DNA of 12,980 bases, taken from assembly GCA_900768705.1 (NCBI GenBank), contig CAAGEB010000051.1, positions 1 through 12,980 on the forward strand, given 5' to 3'. Shown piece after piece: positions 1 through 6,133 of this stretch. Position 1 is the stretch's first letter; every line of letters begins with the position of its first letter. Position numbers and translations under genes: made by a program. Under the pieces are notes generated by a model that was given only the letters and a program-made list of their open reading frames with translations, was not told the origin of the DNA and ran no database searches. This DNA is from Oscillospiraceae bacterium (GTDB lineage Bacteria > Bacillota > Clostridia > Oscillospirales > Ruminococcaceae).

Positions 1-76
1 ACAAACTGATTACCTTACAGTCGAAACGCAATACATTTTTCAATGTACTGTTGGGAAAAAGCGGCTTGCCGCCCCC
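1..76 (+). repeat. right end of a composite inverted-repeat element (copy A)
   Basis: The segment holds TTACCTTACAGTCGAAA, then an AT-rich stretch, GTTGGGAAAAA and a GC hairpin (GCGGC-TT-GCCGC) ending in CCCCC. Positions 50-76 match 12654-12680 exactly over 27 bases in inverted orientation, and the whole segment resembles 407-484. It is read as one terminal arm of a MITE-like element whose body lies left of the window. Read on the minus strand, the hairpin is followed by five T residues, as in an intrinsic terminator. Confidence 0.7.
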
Positions 77-211
77 GATTTGTTGAGACGGCTTTAGCCG
101 TCGAGACAAACAAAGGGGGTTTGGGGGAAAACGGTGTTTTCCCCCAAAAAGTCGTGGTGAGAAGAGGGCGAGAAAAAATAACAAGGCATTAAGTTAATGA
201 CAAGCCCTTTC
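77..211. other. non-coding spacer with two strong hairpins
   Basis: No credible gene is seen. A nested hairpin lies at about 79-108, with inner stem GACGGCT/AGCCGTC inside TTTGT/ACAAA. A 13-bp perfect stem with a 3-nt GGT loop lies at 120-148, arms TTTGGGGGAAAAC and GTTTTCCCCCAAA. A short odd palindrome, CATTAA-G-TTAATG, lies at 187-199. The role of these structures is unknown. Confidence 0.6.
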
Positions 212-261
212 CTGTAAGGTAAAAAGATTGTGCTTTTCCAAGCCCCTATCCCCCTGCCTGT

Positions 262-373
262 GTGACCGCCTTTAATGCGCAGCGTCGTGCTGCGCTCGGG
301 CGGTCACCGTGCAACATCGTGTTGCCCCTTCCCCCTCGGGGGAAGGGGGAGATAGAGGGGTACTGCGTACCCC
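262..373. repeat. array of short perfect hairpins (left)
   Basis: Consecutive inverted repeats: GTGACCGCC (262-270) with GGCGGTCAC (299-307), enclosing GCGCAGC (277-283) with GCTGCGC (289-295); GCAACA-TCG-TGTTGC (311-325); CCCCTTCCCC (325-334) with GGGGAAGGGG (339-348); GGGGTAC-TGC-GTACCCC (357-373). Stem sequences differ but the plan is constant: a perfect stem of 6-10 bp and a short loop. Confidence 0.75.
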
Positions 374-462
374 CACGCCCCCGAACAGATGAAATCAAAC
401 CCTCTGTACAGACTTATTATCTTACAGTCGAAATGCAATACATTTTTCAATGTGATGTTGGG

Positions 463-484
463 AAAAGCCCCCGGGGCTCCCGGG
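463..484 (-). terminator. intrinsic terminator after the abi gene, within the repeat arm
   Basis: On the minus strand the hairpin CCCGGG-AGC-CCCGGG (plus coordinates 470-484) is followed by GGC and TTTT (463-466). It begins 8 bases after the abi stop codon and would end the der-plsY-gpsA-abi transcript. The T-run is short, so its efficiency is uncertain. Confidence 0.6.
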
Positions 485-492
485 CACCGCCC

Positions 493-1353
493 TTAGAACA
501 CTATCAGCCTTTCCCAGTTTTCGAGGAATCCCAAATCCGAAAGTCTGGCAATATCCTCATTTTTGCGAAGCATTCTCGAAATCGGCTTCACAACCCGCTC
601 ATTCCAGTTGGGCTTATTGTAGTAAAGCTGCTTCATCACAATAATATATCCGAACACATTCGGCTCCAGCTCCGGCTCAAAATCCCCGGGAGTGCGGGGA
701 ATAACGGGAAAAGTGCTTCCGTACAGCCTGTTGTAATGAGCGCAGTAATTCCGAAGTTCATTAAGGCAGAAAATCCAGTTGTCCAGCTCGGAAGCGGAGC
801 AGTTATAATAATCGCTCGCCAGCTTTTTCTTGTCGGCGGTGTGCATATCCTTGAAAAAGAAAGCCAGCGTTCCGAAACTGAAAAGCTCGCACATAACCCA
901 GAGCGGAAAGTTTCCGTTATACTTGGCATTGTAATGCCGTACAAATTCCCGCTCGCTGTTGGATTCAACCAGATGATTTATCCGTGACATAAAGCTCTGA
1001 TGATTGTGTGAAACCGCAAAGGTGGAAGGATTGAGATATCCCAAAGCCCCGTATTTAAGTGCGTGAGAATTTGATATTGCCGCACGGAGAGCAATTTCAA
1101 TCTCCTCCAATGCTGCCAGAAGAATGCTCCGTAGCTTTCTGTCCATTTCGTAAATCCGAAGGATTTTCTCAAAGGTAGTGCCTTCCTCATATTTGTGCTT
1201 GCTTACCGAAAACGGCTCGAAATAGTTGGAAAGCCGATAATAATTTATATATTTAAGCGTCTGACGGGCAAGCTGCTCGTCCTCGATTATACAGCCTCTT
1301 GAACGAAGGATTTCAAGCTGTTCGTCAACGGTAGCGGGAATTTTTTCACGCAT
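493..1353 (-). CDS. Abi_2 family (AbiD/AbiF-like) HEPN protein
   Basis: A 286-aa protein recognised as an abortive-infection Abi_2 family member. The N-terminal YINYYRLSNYF block (residues 35-45), the EIEIALRAAI helix (85-93), the PLWVMCELFSFGTLAFFF block (150-167) and LRNYCAHYNRLYG (200-212) are typical of the family. R201-x4-H206 fits the Rx4-6H ribonuclease motif of HEPN domains, and a second R-x6-H (R90 to H97) is visible. AbiF-type proteins are known phage-defence or toxin proteins, some linked to a non-coding RNA antitoxin, and are proposed relatives of the Cas13 ancestor. The ATG has a strong AAGGAG seven bases upstream, 21 bp after gpsA, so it is probably co-transcribed with der-plsY-gpsA. 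No protein antitoxin gene adjoins it. Family call is firm; target and trigger are unknown. Confidence 0.87.
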   Translation of the reverse strand: MREKIPATVDEQLEILRSRGCIIEDEQLARQTLKYINYYRLSNYFEPFSVSKHKYEEGTTFEKILRIYEMDRKLRSILLAALEEIEIALRAAISNSHALKYGALGYLNPSTFAVSHNHQSFMSRINHLVESNSEREFVRHYNAKYNGNFPLWVMCELFSFGTLAFFFKDMHTADKKKLASDYYNCSASELDNWIFCLNELRNYCAHYNRLYGSTFPVIPRTPGDFEPELEPNVFGYIIVMKQLYYNKPNWNERVVKPISRMLRKNEDIARLSDLGFLENWERLIVF

Positions 1354-1374
1354 AAAATCACTCCTTTACGGAAT

Positions 1375-2376
1375 TCAGTCTGTCCAGAAAACCTCTCTTT
1401 CGTGCTTTGAGGCTCTGCCCATAAGTGCGGATATGCTCTTTTTCGGATTTCCGCCGTGGAAACAGATATTCACAATCTGCTCGATAATCGGCGTATCAAT
1501 ATTGTGTTCCCGGGCAAGCTGGAAGGCGGTTCTCGCATTGAAATAGCCCTCTACGGTGCCGATGGATTTAACGGCTTCTTCGGCGGGCATACCCTGTCCG
1601 ATAAGAAATCCCGCACGGAAATTTCTGGAATGCTGTGAAGTACAGGTAACGATAAGGTCGCCTATTCCCGCCATTCCCGTAAAGGTTTTCCAGCTTGCTC
1701 CCAGACCCACGCCCAGTCTGGTAATTTCCGTCATTCCGCGGGTCATAAGTGCGGCGATGGAATTATCGCCCAAACCCATTCCCCTTGCAATTCCGCAGCC
1801 CAGCGCAATGGGGTTTTTCAGCACGCCGCCCAGTTCACACCCAATCACATCGTCGTTTATATAAATACGATAGCTCTCATTTGCTAAAGTGCGCTGAAGA
1901 TACAGAGCGGTTTCGGGTTCGTAGGAGGCGCACACCTCCGTGGTCGGGTCGAACCGTGCCACTTCCTCGGCATGGCAGGGACCGGTAATTACGGCAATGG
2001 GATTATCGGGAAGCTCTTGGCGTATCACCTGTGAAAGCCGCAGACCTGTTTTTTCCTCCAGACCCTTGCTGGCGTTGACAACAACGGTGTTCTTTTCCAC
2101 AAATGGCTTTACCGCCGCAACCGCTTCACGGTAGAAAGCCGAAGGAATACATACGATTATAATATCCTTTCCGGACACAACGGCAGGATCTGTGGTAACG
2201 CCCAGATTTTCGGGAAGCTTAACGCCTTTCAGAAGCCGTTTGTGTTCACGGTCACGCCGAAGCTGTTCCGCTTCTTCCTCAAACTTTGTCCAGGTTGTCA
2301 CCTCATGACCGTATTTCGTGAAAAGTACGCCGAGTGCTGTGCCGTAGCCGCAGCCCAGAATTGCAATTTTCGCCAT
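1375..2376 (-). CDS. gpsA: glycerol-3-phosphate dehydrogenase [NAD(P)+]
   Basis: A 333-aa cytoplasmic enzyme reducing dihydroxyacetone phosphate to sn-glycerol-3-phosphate, the backbone of phospholipids. Visible are an N-terminal Rossmann fold (MAKIAILGCGYGTALG), VNASKGLE (100-107), GPCHAEEVA (132-140), the catalytic-lysine motif GVLKNPIALGCGIA (K187), and AGIGDLIVTC with SRNFRAG in the C-terminal domain. Length is normal. The cofactor loop reads GCGYG, one residue shorter than the usual GxGxxG (GAGSWG), and GPCH replaces the common GPSF, so this is a divergent type. ATG at 2376 is preferred over the GTG at 2385 because AGAGGGTG lies eight bases before it. It sits 34 bp after plsY, whose product uses its reaction product. 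Confidence 0.93.
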   Translation of the reverse strand: MAKIAILGCGYGTALGVLFTKYGHEVTTWTKFEEEAEQLRRDREHKRLLKGVKLPENLGVTTDPAVVSGKDIIIVCIPSAFYREAVAAVKPFVEKNTVVVNASKGLEEKTGLRLSQVIRQELPDNPIAVITGPCHAEEVARFDPTTEVCASYEPETALYLQRTLANESYRIYINDDVIGCELGGVLKNPIALGCGIARGMGLGDNSIAALMTRGMTEITRLGVGLGASWKTFTGMAGIGDLIVTCTSQHSRNFRAGFLIGQGMPAEEAVKSIGTVEGYFNARTAFQLAREHNIDTPIIEQIVNICFHGGNPKKSISALMGRASKHEREVFWTD

Positions 2377-2410
2377 TTTATTCACCCTCTGTTTCAGATT
2401 AAGTACCGCA

Positions 2411-3073
2411 TTATTTTGCTTTTTCGCCCAGCTTTTTCTCGCTGTGGGTAATCAGCCGCTTTATATTGGCTCTGTGTCTGAACACAATCAATCCGCCGCT
2501 GAACGCCATAAGAACAGTGTTCACAATAAACGCAGGGTCGCAGTCAACAAAATAATCGAACAGCAAAGCCGCAGCAAATGCCAGAGAGGAAGAAATAACA
2601 CTTCCCAATGACACATATCGGGTTGCCGCAACCAATATAATGAATATTCCCAGCAGTACCAGCGCAATCTTCCAGTCAAAAACAAATATTCCCGAAATTG
2701 CCGCCAGAACGCCTTTTCCGCCCTTGAAGCCGTAGTACACGGGGAAGCAGTGACCCACAATCGCCATAAAGACAGCCATTGCCTCCACCCAGCTCATACC
2801 GCTCTGCGGATCCCATGTATTGACACCGCCCAACAGCATAAAGGCAAGCCTTACCAGCAGCACCGAAACCGCCGCCTTAGAAACATCACCCAGCAGCACA
2901 ATGCCCGCCGCCGGCTTTCCGAGAACACGCAGTGTGTTTGTAAGTCCTGCATTTCCGCTGCCCATAGTGCGGATATCCTTGCCTGTTTTAATCTTGCACA
3001 CAATGATTGAGGTGTTTATGCCGCTAAGAAGGTACGGCACAGCTATCATAATTATATAACACAGCCAGATCAT
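2411..3073 (-). CDS. plsY: acyl-phosphate:glycerol-3-phosphate acyltransferase PlsY
   Basis: A 220-aa polytopic membrane protein that transfers an acyl group from acyl phosphate to glycerol-3-phosphate, giving lysophosphatidic acid. The three conserved PlsY loops are present: GSGNAGLTNTLR (38-49; GSGNxGATN in most homologues), GHCFPVYYGFKGGKG near the middle, and FRHRANIKRL near the C-terminus. About five hydrophobic segments are seen, and the lysine-rich tail is usual. It starts 3 bp after the preceding gene and lies just before gpsA, which supplies the substrate. The ribosome binding site is weak (AGAAG), so translation is probably coupled to the upstream gene. Confidence 0.95.
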   Translation of the reverse strand: MIWLCYIIMIAVPYLLSGINTSIIVCKIKTGKDIRTMGSGNAGLTNTLRVLGKPAAGIVLLGDVSKAAVSVLLVRLAFMLLGGVNTWDPQSGMSWVEAMAVFMAIVGHCFPVYYGFKGGKGVLAAISGIFVFDWKIALVLLGIFIILVAATRYVSLGSVISSSLAFAAALLFDYFVDCDPAFIVNTVLMAFSGGLIVFRHRANIKRLITHSEKKLGEKAK

Positions 3074-3076
3074 AAA

Positions 3077-3640
3077 TTATCTTCTTTCTTTTTCATCCGG
3101 ATTTTCAATTACCCTGCCGTTGATTATTGCGGCAATGTCCGGGTTTTTGCTGCGAAGCGCCGCTGCAAGAATTGCGGGATTTTCGTCAAGCTCCACAGGC
3201 ATCAGCGCATACTTTCCGTCGGACAAGCTCAGCCGGATTTTAGTACCCTTTGGCTCAACGCCGGTGATATCGCTGTATTTCAGCAGTCGGATACTTCGGT
3301 TGTTGTAATACAAAATGTAATTTTCAAAAAACAGCCGCTTGCCGGTTTTTGCGGCCTTTTCGTACCCGGAAATCACTTCCTCCGCCGCATTGTCGGGCAT
3401 TTTCTTCACCCTGTTCATAAAGCGTTTCGGAGCGGTCAGTATATCAATTAAAGCCCACAGCGTCGCCAATATCATAAAGCAGGTCATAACAACGGCGAGA
3501 ATTCTCGTTTTTTCCCCCGTGTAGGTGCCGGTCAGTGCAAAGCCTGCCGCACACAGCGCAGTAACCACGGCGTATTGTATCGGCACGGAAATATACACTT
3601 TGTAATAATCCTTAGCAAGACTGCTTTTCATAAAGCCCAT
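3077..3640 (-). CDS. two-TM membrane protein of unknown function with a possible PH-like C-terminal domain
   Basis: A 187-aa protein that I do not recognise by name. Two hydrophobic segments (about 18-38 and 46-68) form a hairpin near the N-terminus. A soluble tail follows: YILYYNNRSIRLLKYSDITGV (about 108-128), then KIRLSLSDGKYALMPVEL, a pattern of short beta strands seen in YcxB/bacterial PH-like domains; that assignment is tentative. ATG at 3640 is chosen because GGGGAGAG, overlapping the end of der, lies seven bases before it. It is tightly packed: 2 bp after der and 3 bp before plsY. Its place between der and plsY suggests an envelope-related role, but this is only context. Confidence 0.8.
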   Translation of the reverse strand: MGFMKSSLAKDYYKVYISVPIQYAVVTALCAAGFALTGTYTGEKTRILAVVMTCFMILATLWALIDILTAPKRFMNRVKKMPDNAAEEVISGYEKAAKTGKRLFFENYILYYNNRSIRLLKYSDITGVEPKGTKIRLSLSDGKYALMPVELDENPAILAAALRSKNPDIAAIINGRVIENPDEKERR

Positions 3641-3642
3641 TG

Positions 3643-4959
3643 CTACTCTCCCCTTTCACGGATTGAAAGCTTAATGGGAGTTTTATCCAGACCGAAGGTT
3701 TCCCTGATCTGATTTTCAATATAACGCTGATATGAATAATGGAAAAGCTCCTTGCTGTTGCAGAAAACCACGAAATTCGGCGGATTGGTGGAGGCCTGGG
3801 TCATATAATAGAGCTTGAGCCGTTTGCCCTTGTCCGAGGGCGGCTGAACTCTCGATGTGGCATAGCTGAGCATATCGTTCAGCACACCCGTTGAAATGCG
3901 TCTGCTGTGCTGCTCATGAACGGTTTTTATAAGGTCGAACAGCTTGTCTATGCGGCTGCCTGTTTTTGCGGAGATGAATACAAAGGGCGCATAGCTCATA
4001 AACGAGAAGTCCTTCTCCAGCTTTCTCGTGAATTCGGTCATGGTTCTGTCGGTTTTGTCCTCAACGGCGTCCCATTTGTTGACGGCGATAACGCACGCCT
4101 TGCCCTTGTCGTGGGCATAGCCCGCAACCTTGCTGTCCTGCTCGGTAAAGCCCTCCGTTGCGTCAATCATTACAACGCACACATCGGCTCTGTCAATCGC
4201 CATAAGCGCACGCAGAACGCTGAAATGCTCAATGTTTTCCACAACCTTTGCTTTTCTGCGCATACCTGCTGTGTCGATAAAGATATACTTATCCTCGCCC
4301 CGTACAACCTCGCTGTCCACTGCGTCACGGGTAGTTCCCGCAATATCCGAAACAATGGAACGGGGTTCCCCCGCAATTTTATTTACCAGTGAGGATTTTC
4401 CCACATTCGGCTTTCCGATAACGGCAACCTTTATTGCATTTTCGTCATAAGGCTCGGCTTCCTCGGGAGGCATTTTCTCAAAAACCGCCTCCAGCAAATC
4501 ACCTGTGCCATGACCGTGAACTGCGGAAACGGAAATAGGATCTCCCAGTCCAAGGTTATAAAATTCGTAGAATTCGGGAGGCGGAGCGCCGATATTATCG
4601 TCCTTGTTCACCGCAAGAACAACGGGCTTTCCGCTTTTCATCAGCATCGCCGCCACATCGCTGTCGGTGGCGGTAACGCCTGTGGTAAGATCGGTAACAA
4701 AAATAATGCAGTCCGCAGACTCAATGGCAAGCATTGCCTGTTCTCTCATCTGCGCCAGAATAACATCATTTGAAGCGGGTTCTATACCGCCCGTGTCTAT
4801 CAGCATAAATTCACGGTCAAGCCATTCGCAGCGGCTGTAAATCCTGTCCCGGGTAACTCCGGGAGTATCGTCCACTATTGACAAACGCTTGCCTACCAAT
4901 TTATTGAAAAGGGTGGACTTTCCCACATTCGGTCTGCCCACAATTGCAACCAGTTGCAC
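3643..4959 (-). CDS. der: ribosome biogenesis GTPase Der (EngA)
   Basis: A 438-aa tandem-GTPase required for maturation of the 50S ribosomal subunit. The first G domain shows GRPNVGKST (8-16), DTPGVTRD, DTGG (55-58) and NKDD (118-121). The second shows GKPNVGKSS (182-190), DTAGMRRK (229-236) and NKWD (294-297). The C-terminal KH-like domain runs from about 355 to the end (LKLYYMTQASTNPPNFVVF). Length is normal for Der. The start is GTG, with AAGGAG seven bases upstream. It is the first gene after the promoter at 5012-5040 and heads der-(unknown)-plsY-gpsA-abi; a der-plsY-gpsA cluster is common in Clostridia. Confidence 0.97.
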   Translation of the reverse strand: MQLVAIVGRPNVGKSTLFNKLVGKRLSIVDDTPGVTRDRIYSRCEWLDREFMLIDTGGIEPASNDVILAQMREQAMLAIESADCIIFVTDLTTGVTATDSDVAAMLMKSGKPVVLAVNKDDNIGAPPPEFYEFYNLGLGDPISVSAVHGHGTGDLLEAVFEKMPPEEAEPYDENAIKVAVIGKPNVGKSSLVNKIAGEPRSIVSDIAGTTRDAVDSEVVRGEDKYIFIDTAGMRRKAKVVENIEHFSVLRALMAIDRADVCVVMIDATEGFTEQDSKVAGYAHDKGKACVIAVNKWDAVEDKTDRTMTEFTRKLEKDFSFMSYAPFVFISAKTGSRIDKLFDLIKTVHEQHSRRISTGVLNDMLSYATSRVQPPSDKGKRLKLYYMTQASTNPPNFVVFCNSKELFHYSYQRYIENQIRETFGLDKTPIKLSIRERGE

Positions 4960-5011
4960 AAAATCACTCCTTCCGGAAGACGCAGCTTCCCATTCGGTAT
5001 ATCATAATAAT

Positions 5012-5040
5012 AGTATAACATATTCTGTCGGATATTTCAA
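5012..5040 (-). promoter_or_regulatory. sigma-A promoter of the der operon
   Basis: On the minus strand: -35 TTGAAA (5035-5040), a 17-bp spacer, -10 TATACT (5012-5017), with TG one base upstream of the -10 (extended -10). It lies in the 108-bp gap between the esterase gene and der. No terminator is visible before it, so read-through from the lepA operon is possible. Confidence 0.85.
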
Positions 5041-5067
5041 GCCTGCGGGATTGGCGGTGCTGCCTTT

Positions 5068-6123
5068 CTATTTTGAGCTTGCCGCAAGAATATAGTCCCG
5101 CAGCTCCGCCGCCATTTCCGCCTGTTCGGAAGCACGGGGATGACCCGGAGTTGCCGCACCGTTTCGTCTGAATGTGTAATGCGCAACTCTCCCGCTGTTT
5201 ACCTCTCCCACAATTTCATCAAGAGCGCAGTCCCATTCCTTATCGTGGATAATCAAGGTAAGGGTAAGAATAAACCTTGCCTTGGGATATACCGACATCA
5301 GCTTTCGGAGGATTTCAATGTATTTGTCCTTCCAGCGGCGGCGGTAATCTGCCCGATGAATACACTCCGGGTCGGGAAAATTGTCGTTCTGACCTATGGC
5401 GATAATTACCCAATCGGGGGTATAGCGGGAAAAATCCCACTCGGATTTTTCGTAATCGGGAGAATAAGCCAGCTTGTCGTAGCAGCTTTCCATACCCGTA
5501 AGATTGTGGGCGCAGAAATAGCCTGTCTTATCAAAAAGCGCAATCCCGCCTTGAGCAATGTCGTGAACACGGGCATTGAGCATTCTTCCCAGTATCTGCG
5601 GATAGGCAAACCAGGAATTGTCCAGCTTATTTTTATGCCCGAGAGGATCGGCATGACCTTCAAAATACAGTGCCTCGGTTACTTCTCCCGCAGAAACGCT
5701 GTCGCCGTAAACCTCAATATTCATATCGTACTTATTGCCTGCGGGAAATACTTCGGCGTCCTTATCGATTACTATTCCACCGAAGCGGAAATAATTGTTA
5801 GCCGCCTCGGTTTTGAGAACCGTCAGAGTATGCTCTGTATTCTCCAGCTTTTCCGTCGCAATGTAAAGCTCCTCCTCGCCGCTGTGCTTCAGAAAAAACT
5901 TCTGCATCTGCCCGTCCACCAGAACGGCAAAATGGGTAAATTCCTGAAATGGAATATCCTGTATAACAACGCCGCAGGAGGTTCCGCCAAAGCGAATATC
6001 GATACGGCTTCCCGCCCAGATCAGCATGGGGGCGTTTTTATCGGAAAAATCTATTCTTCCCATATAATCAAAGCAAGGATTATCGGCGGGAACAAGCTTT
6101 TTGTTTTTATCAATTTCGTACAT
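5068..6123 (-). CDS. SGNH/GDSL esterase, carbohydrate esterase family 2-like
   Basis: A 351-aa protein with the two-part build of CE2 carbohydrate esterases: an N-terminal beta-sandwich (about 20-120; RIDFSDKNAPMLIWAGSRID) and an SGNH hydrolase domain. Catalytic blocks: YGDSVSAGE with Ser142, Gly193/194 in AQGGIAL, GQND with Asn246 (GTND in most), and GHP with His328. The Asp usually three residues before the His is Thr325, as in CE2 enzymes described with a Ser-His dyad. No signal peptide is seen, so it probably removes acetyl groups from imported sugars inside the cell. ATG at 6123 is preferred over TTG at 6129 because AGGTG, overlapping the hemW stop, lies seven bases before it. It starts 10 bp after hemW. 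The exact substrate cannot be told. Confidence 0.85.
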   Translation of the reverse strand: MYEIDKNKKLVPADNPCFDYMGRIDFSDKNAPMLIWAGSRIDIRFGGTSCGVVIQDIPFQEFTHFAVLVDGQMQKFFLKHSGEEELYIATEKLENTEHTLTVLKTEAANNYFRFGGIVIDKDAEVFPAGNKYDMNIEVYGDSVSAGEVTEALYFEGHADPLGHKNKLDNSWFAYPQILGRMLNARVHDIAQGGIALFDKTGYFCAHNLTGMESCYDKLAYSPDYEKSEWDFSRYTPDWVIIAIGQNDNFPDPECIHRADYRRRWKDKYIEILRKLMSVYPKARFILTLTLIIHDKEWDCALDEIVGEVNSGRVAHYTFRRNGAATPGHPRASEQAEMAAELRDYILAASSK

Positions 6124-6133
6124 AATCAAACAC

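Larger units (their letters stand above)
212..484. mobile_element. MITE-like composite repeat element, left arm truncated (copy B)
   Basis: The left boundary holds the inner part of the left arm: 212-238 is identical over 27 bases to 12710-12736. The outer part of that arm is missing. The body (262-373) is a run of perfect hairpins. Near its right side, GGGGTAC-TGC-GTACCCC and GCCCCCGAAC match the order seen in the right-hand copy. The right arm at 407-484 begins TACAGACTTATTATCTTACAG and ends in a GC hairpin. There is no coding capacity, so any movement would depend on a transposase encoded elsewhere. The inverted-end architecture is seen in the sequence; mobility is inference. Confidence 0.55.

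Noticed and set aside
1..484. CRISPR array
   Set aside because: Repeats are present but not evenly spaced direct repeats with unique spacers. They are inverted arms around hairpins, and no cas gene is nearby.
262..987. Open frame of 241 codons on the plus strand
   Set aside because: It begins inside the hairpin array and runs antisense through the abi gene. It has no ribosome binding site or family features and joins repeat sequence to a gene shadow.
5041..5067. Terminator after the esterase gene
   Set aside because: The segment is GC-rich but forms no clean stem with a T-run on the minus strand.
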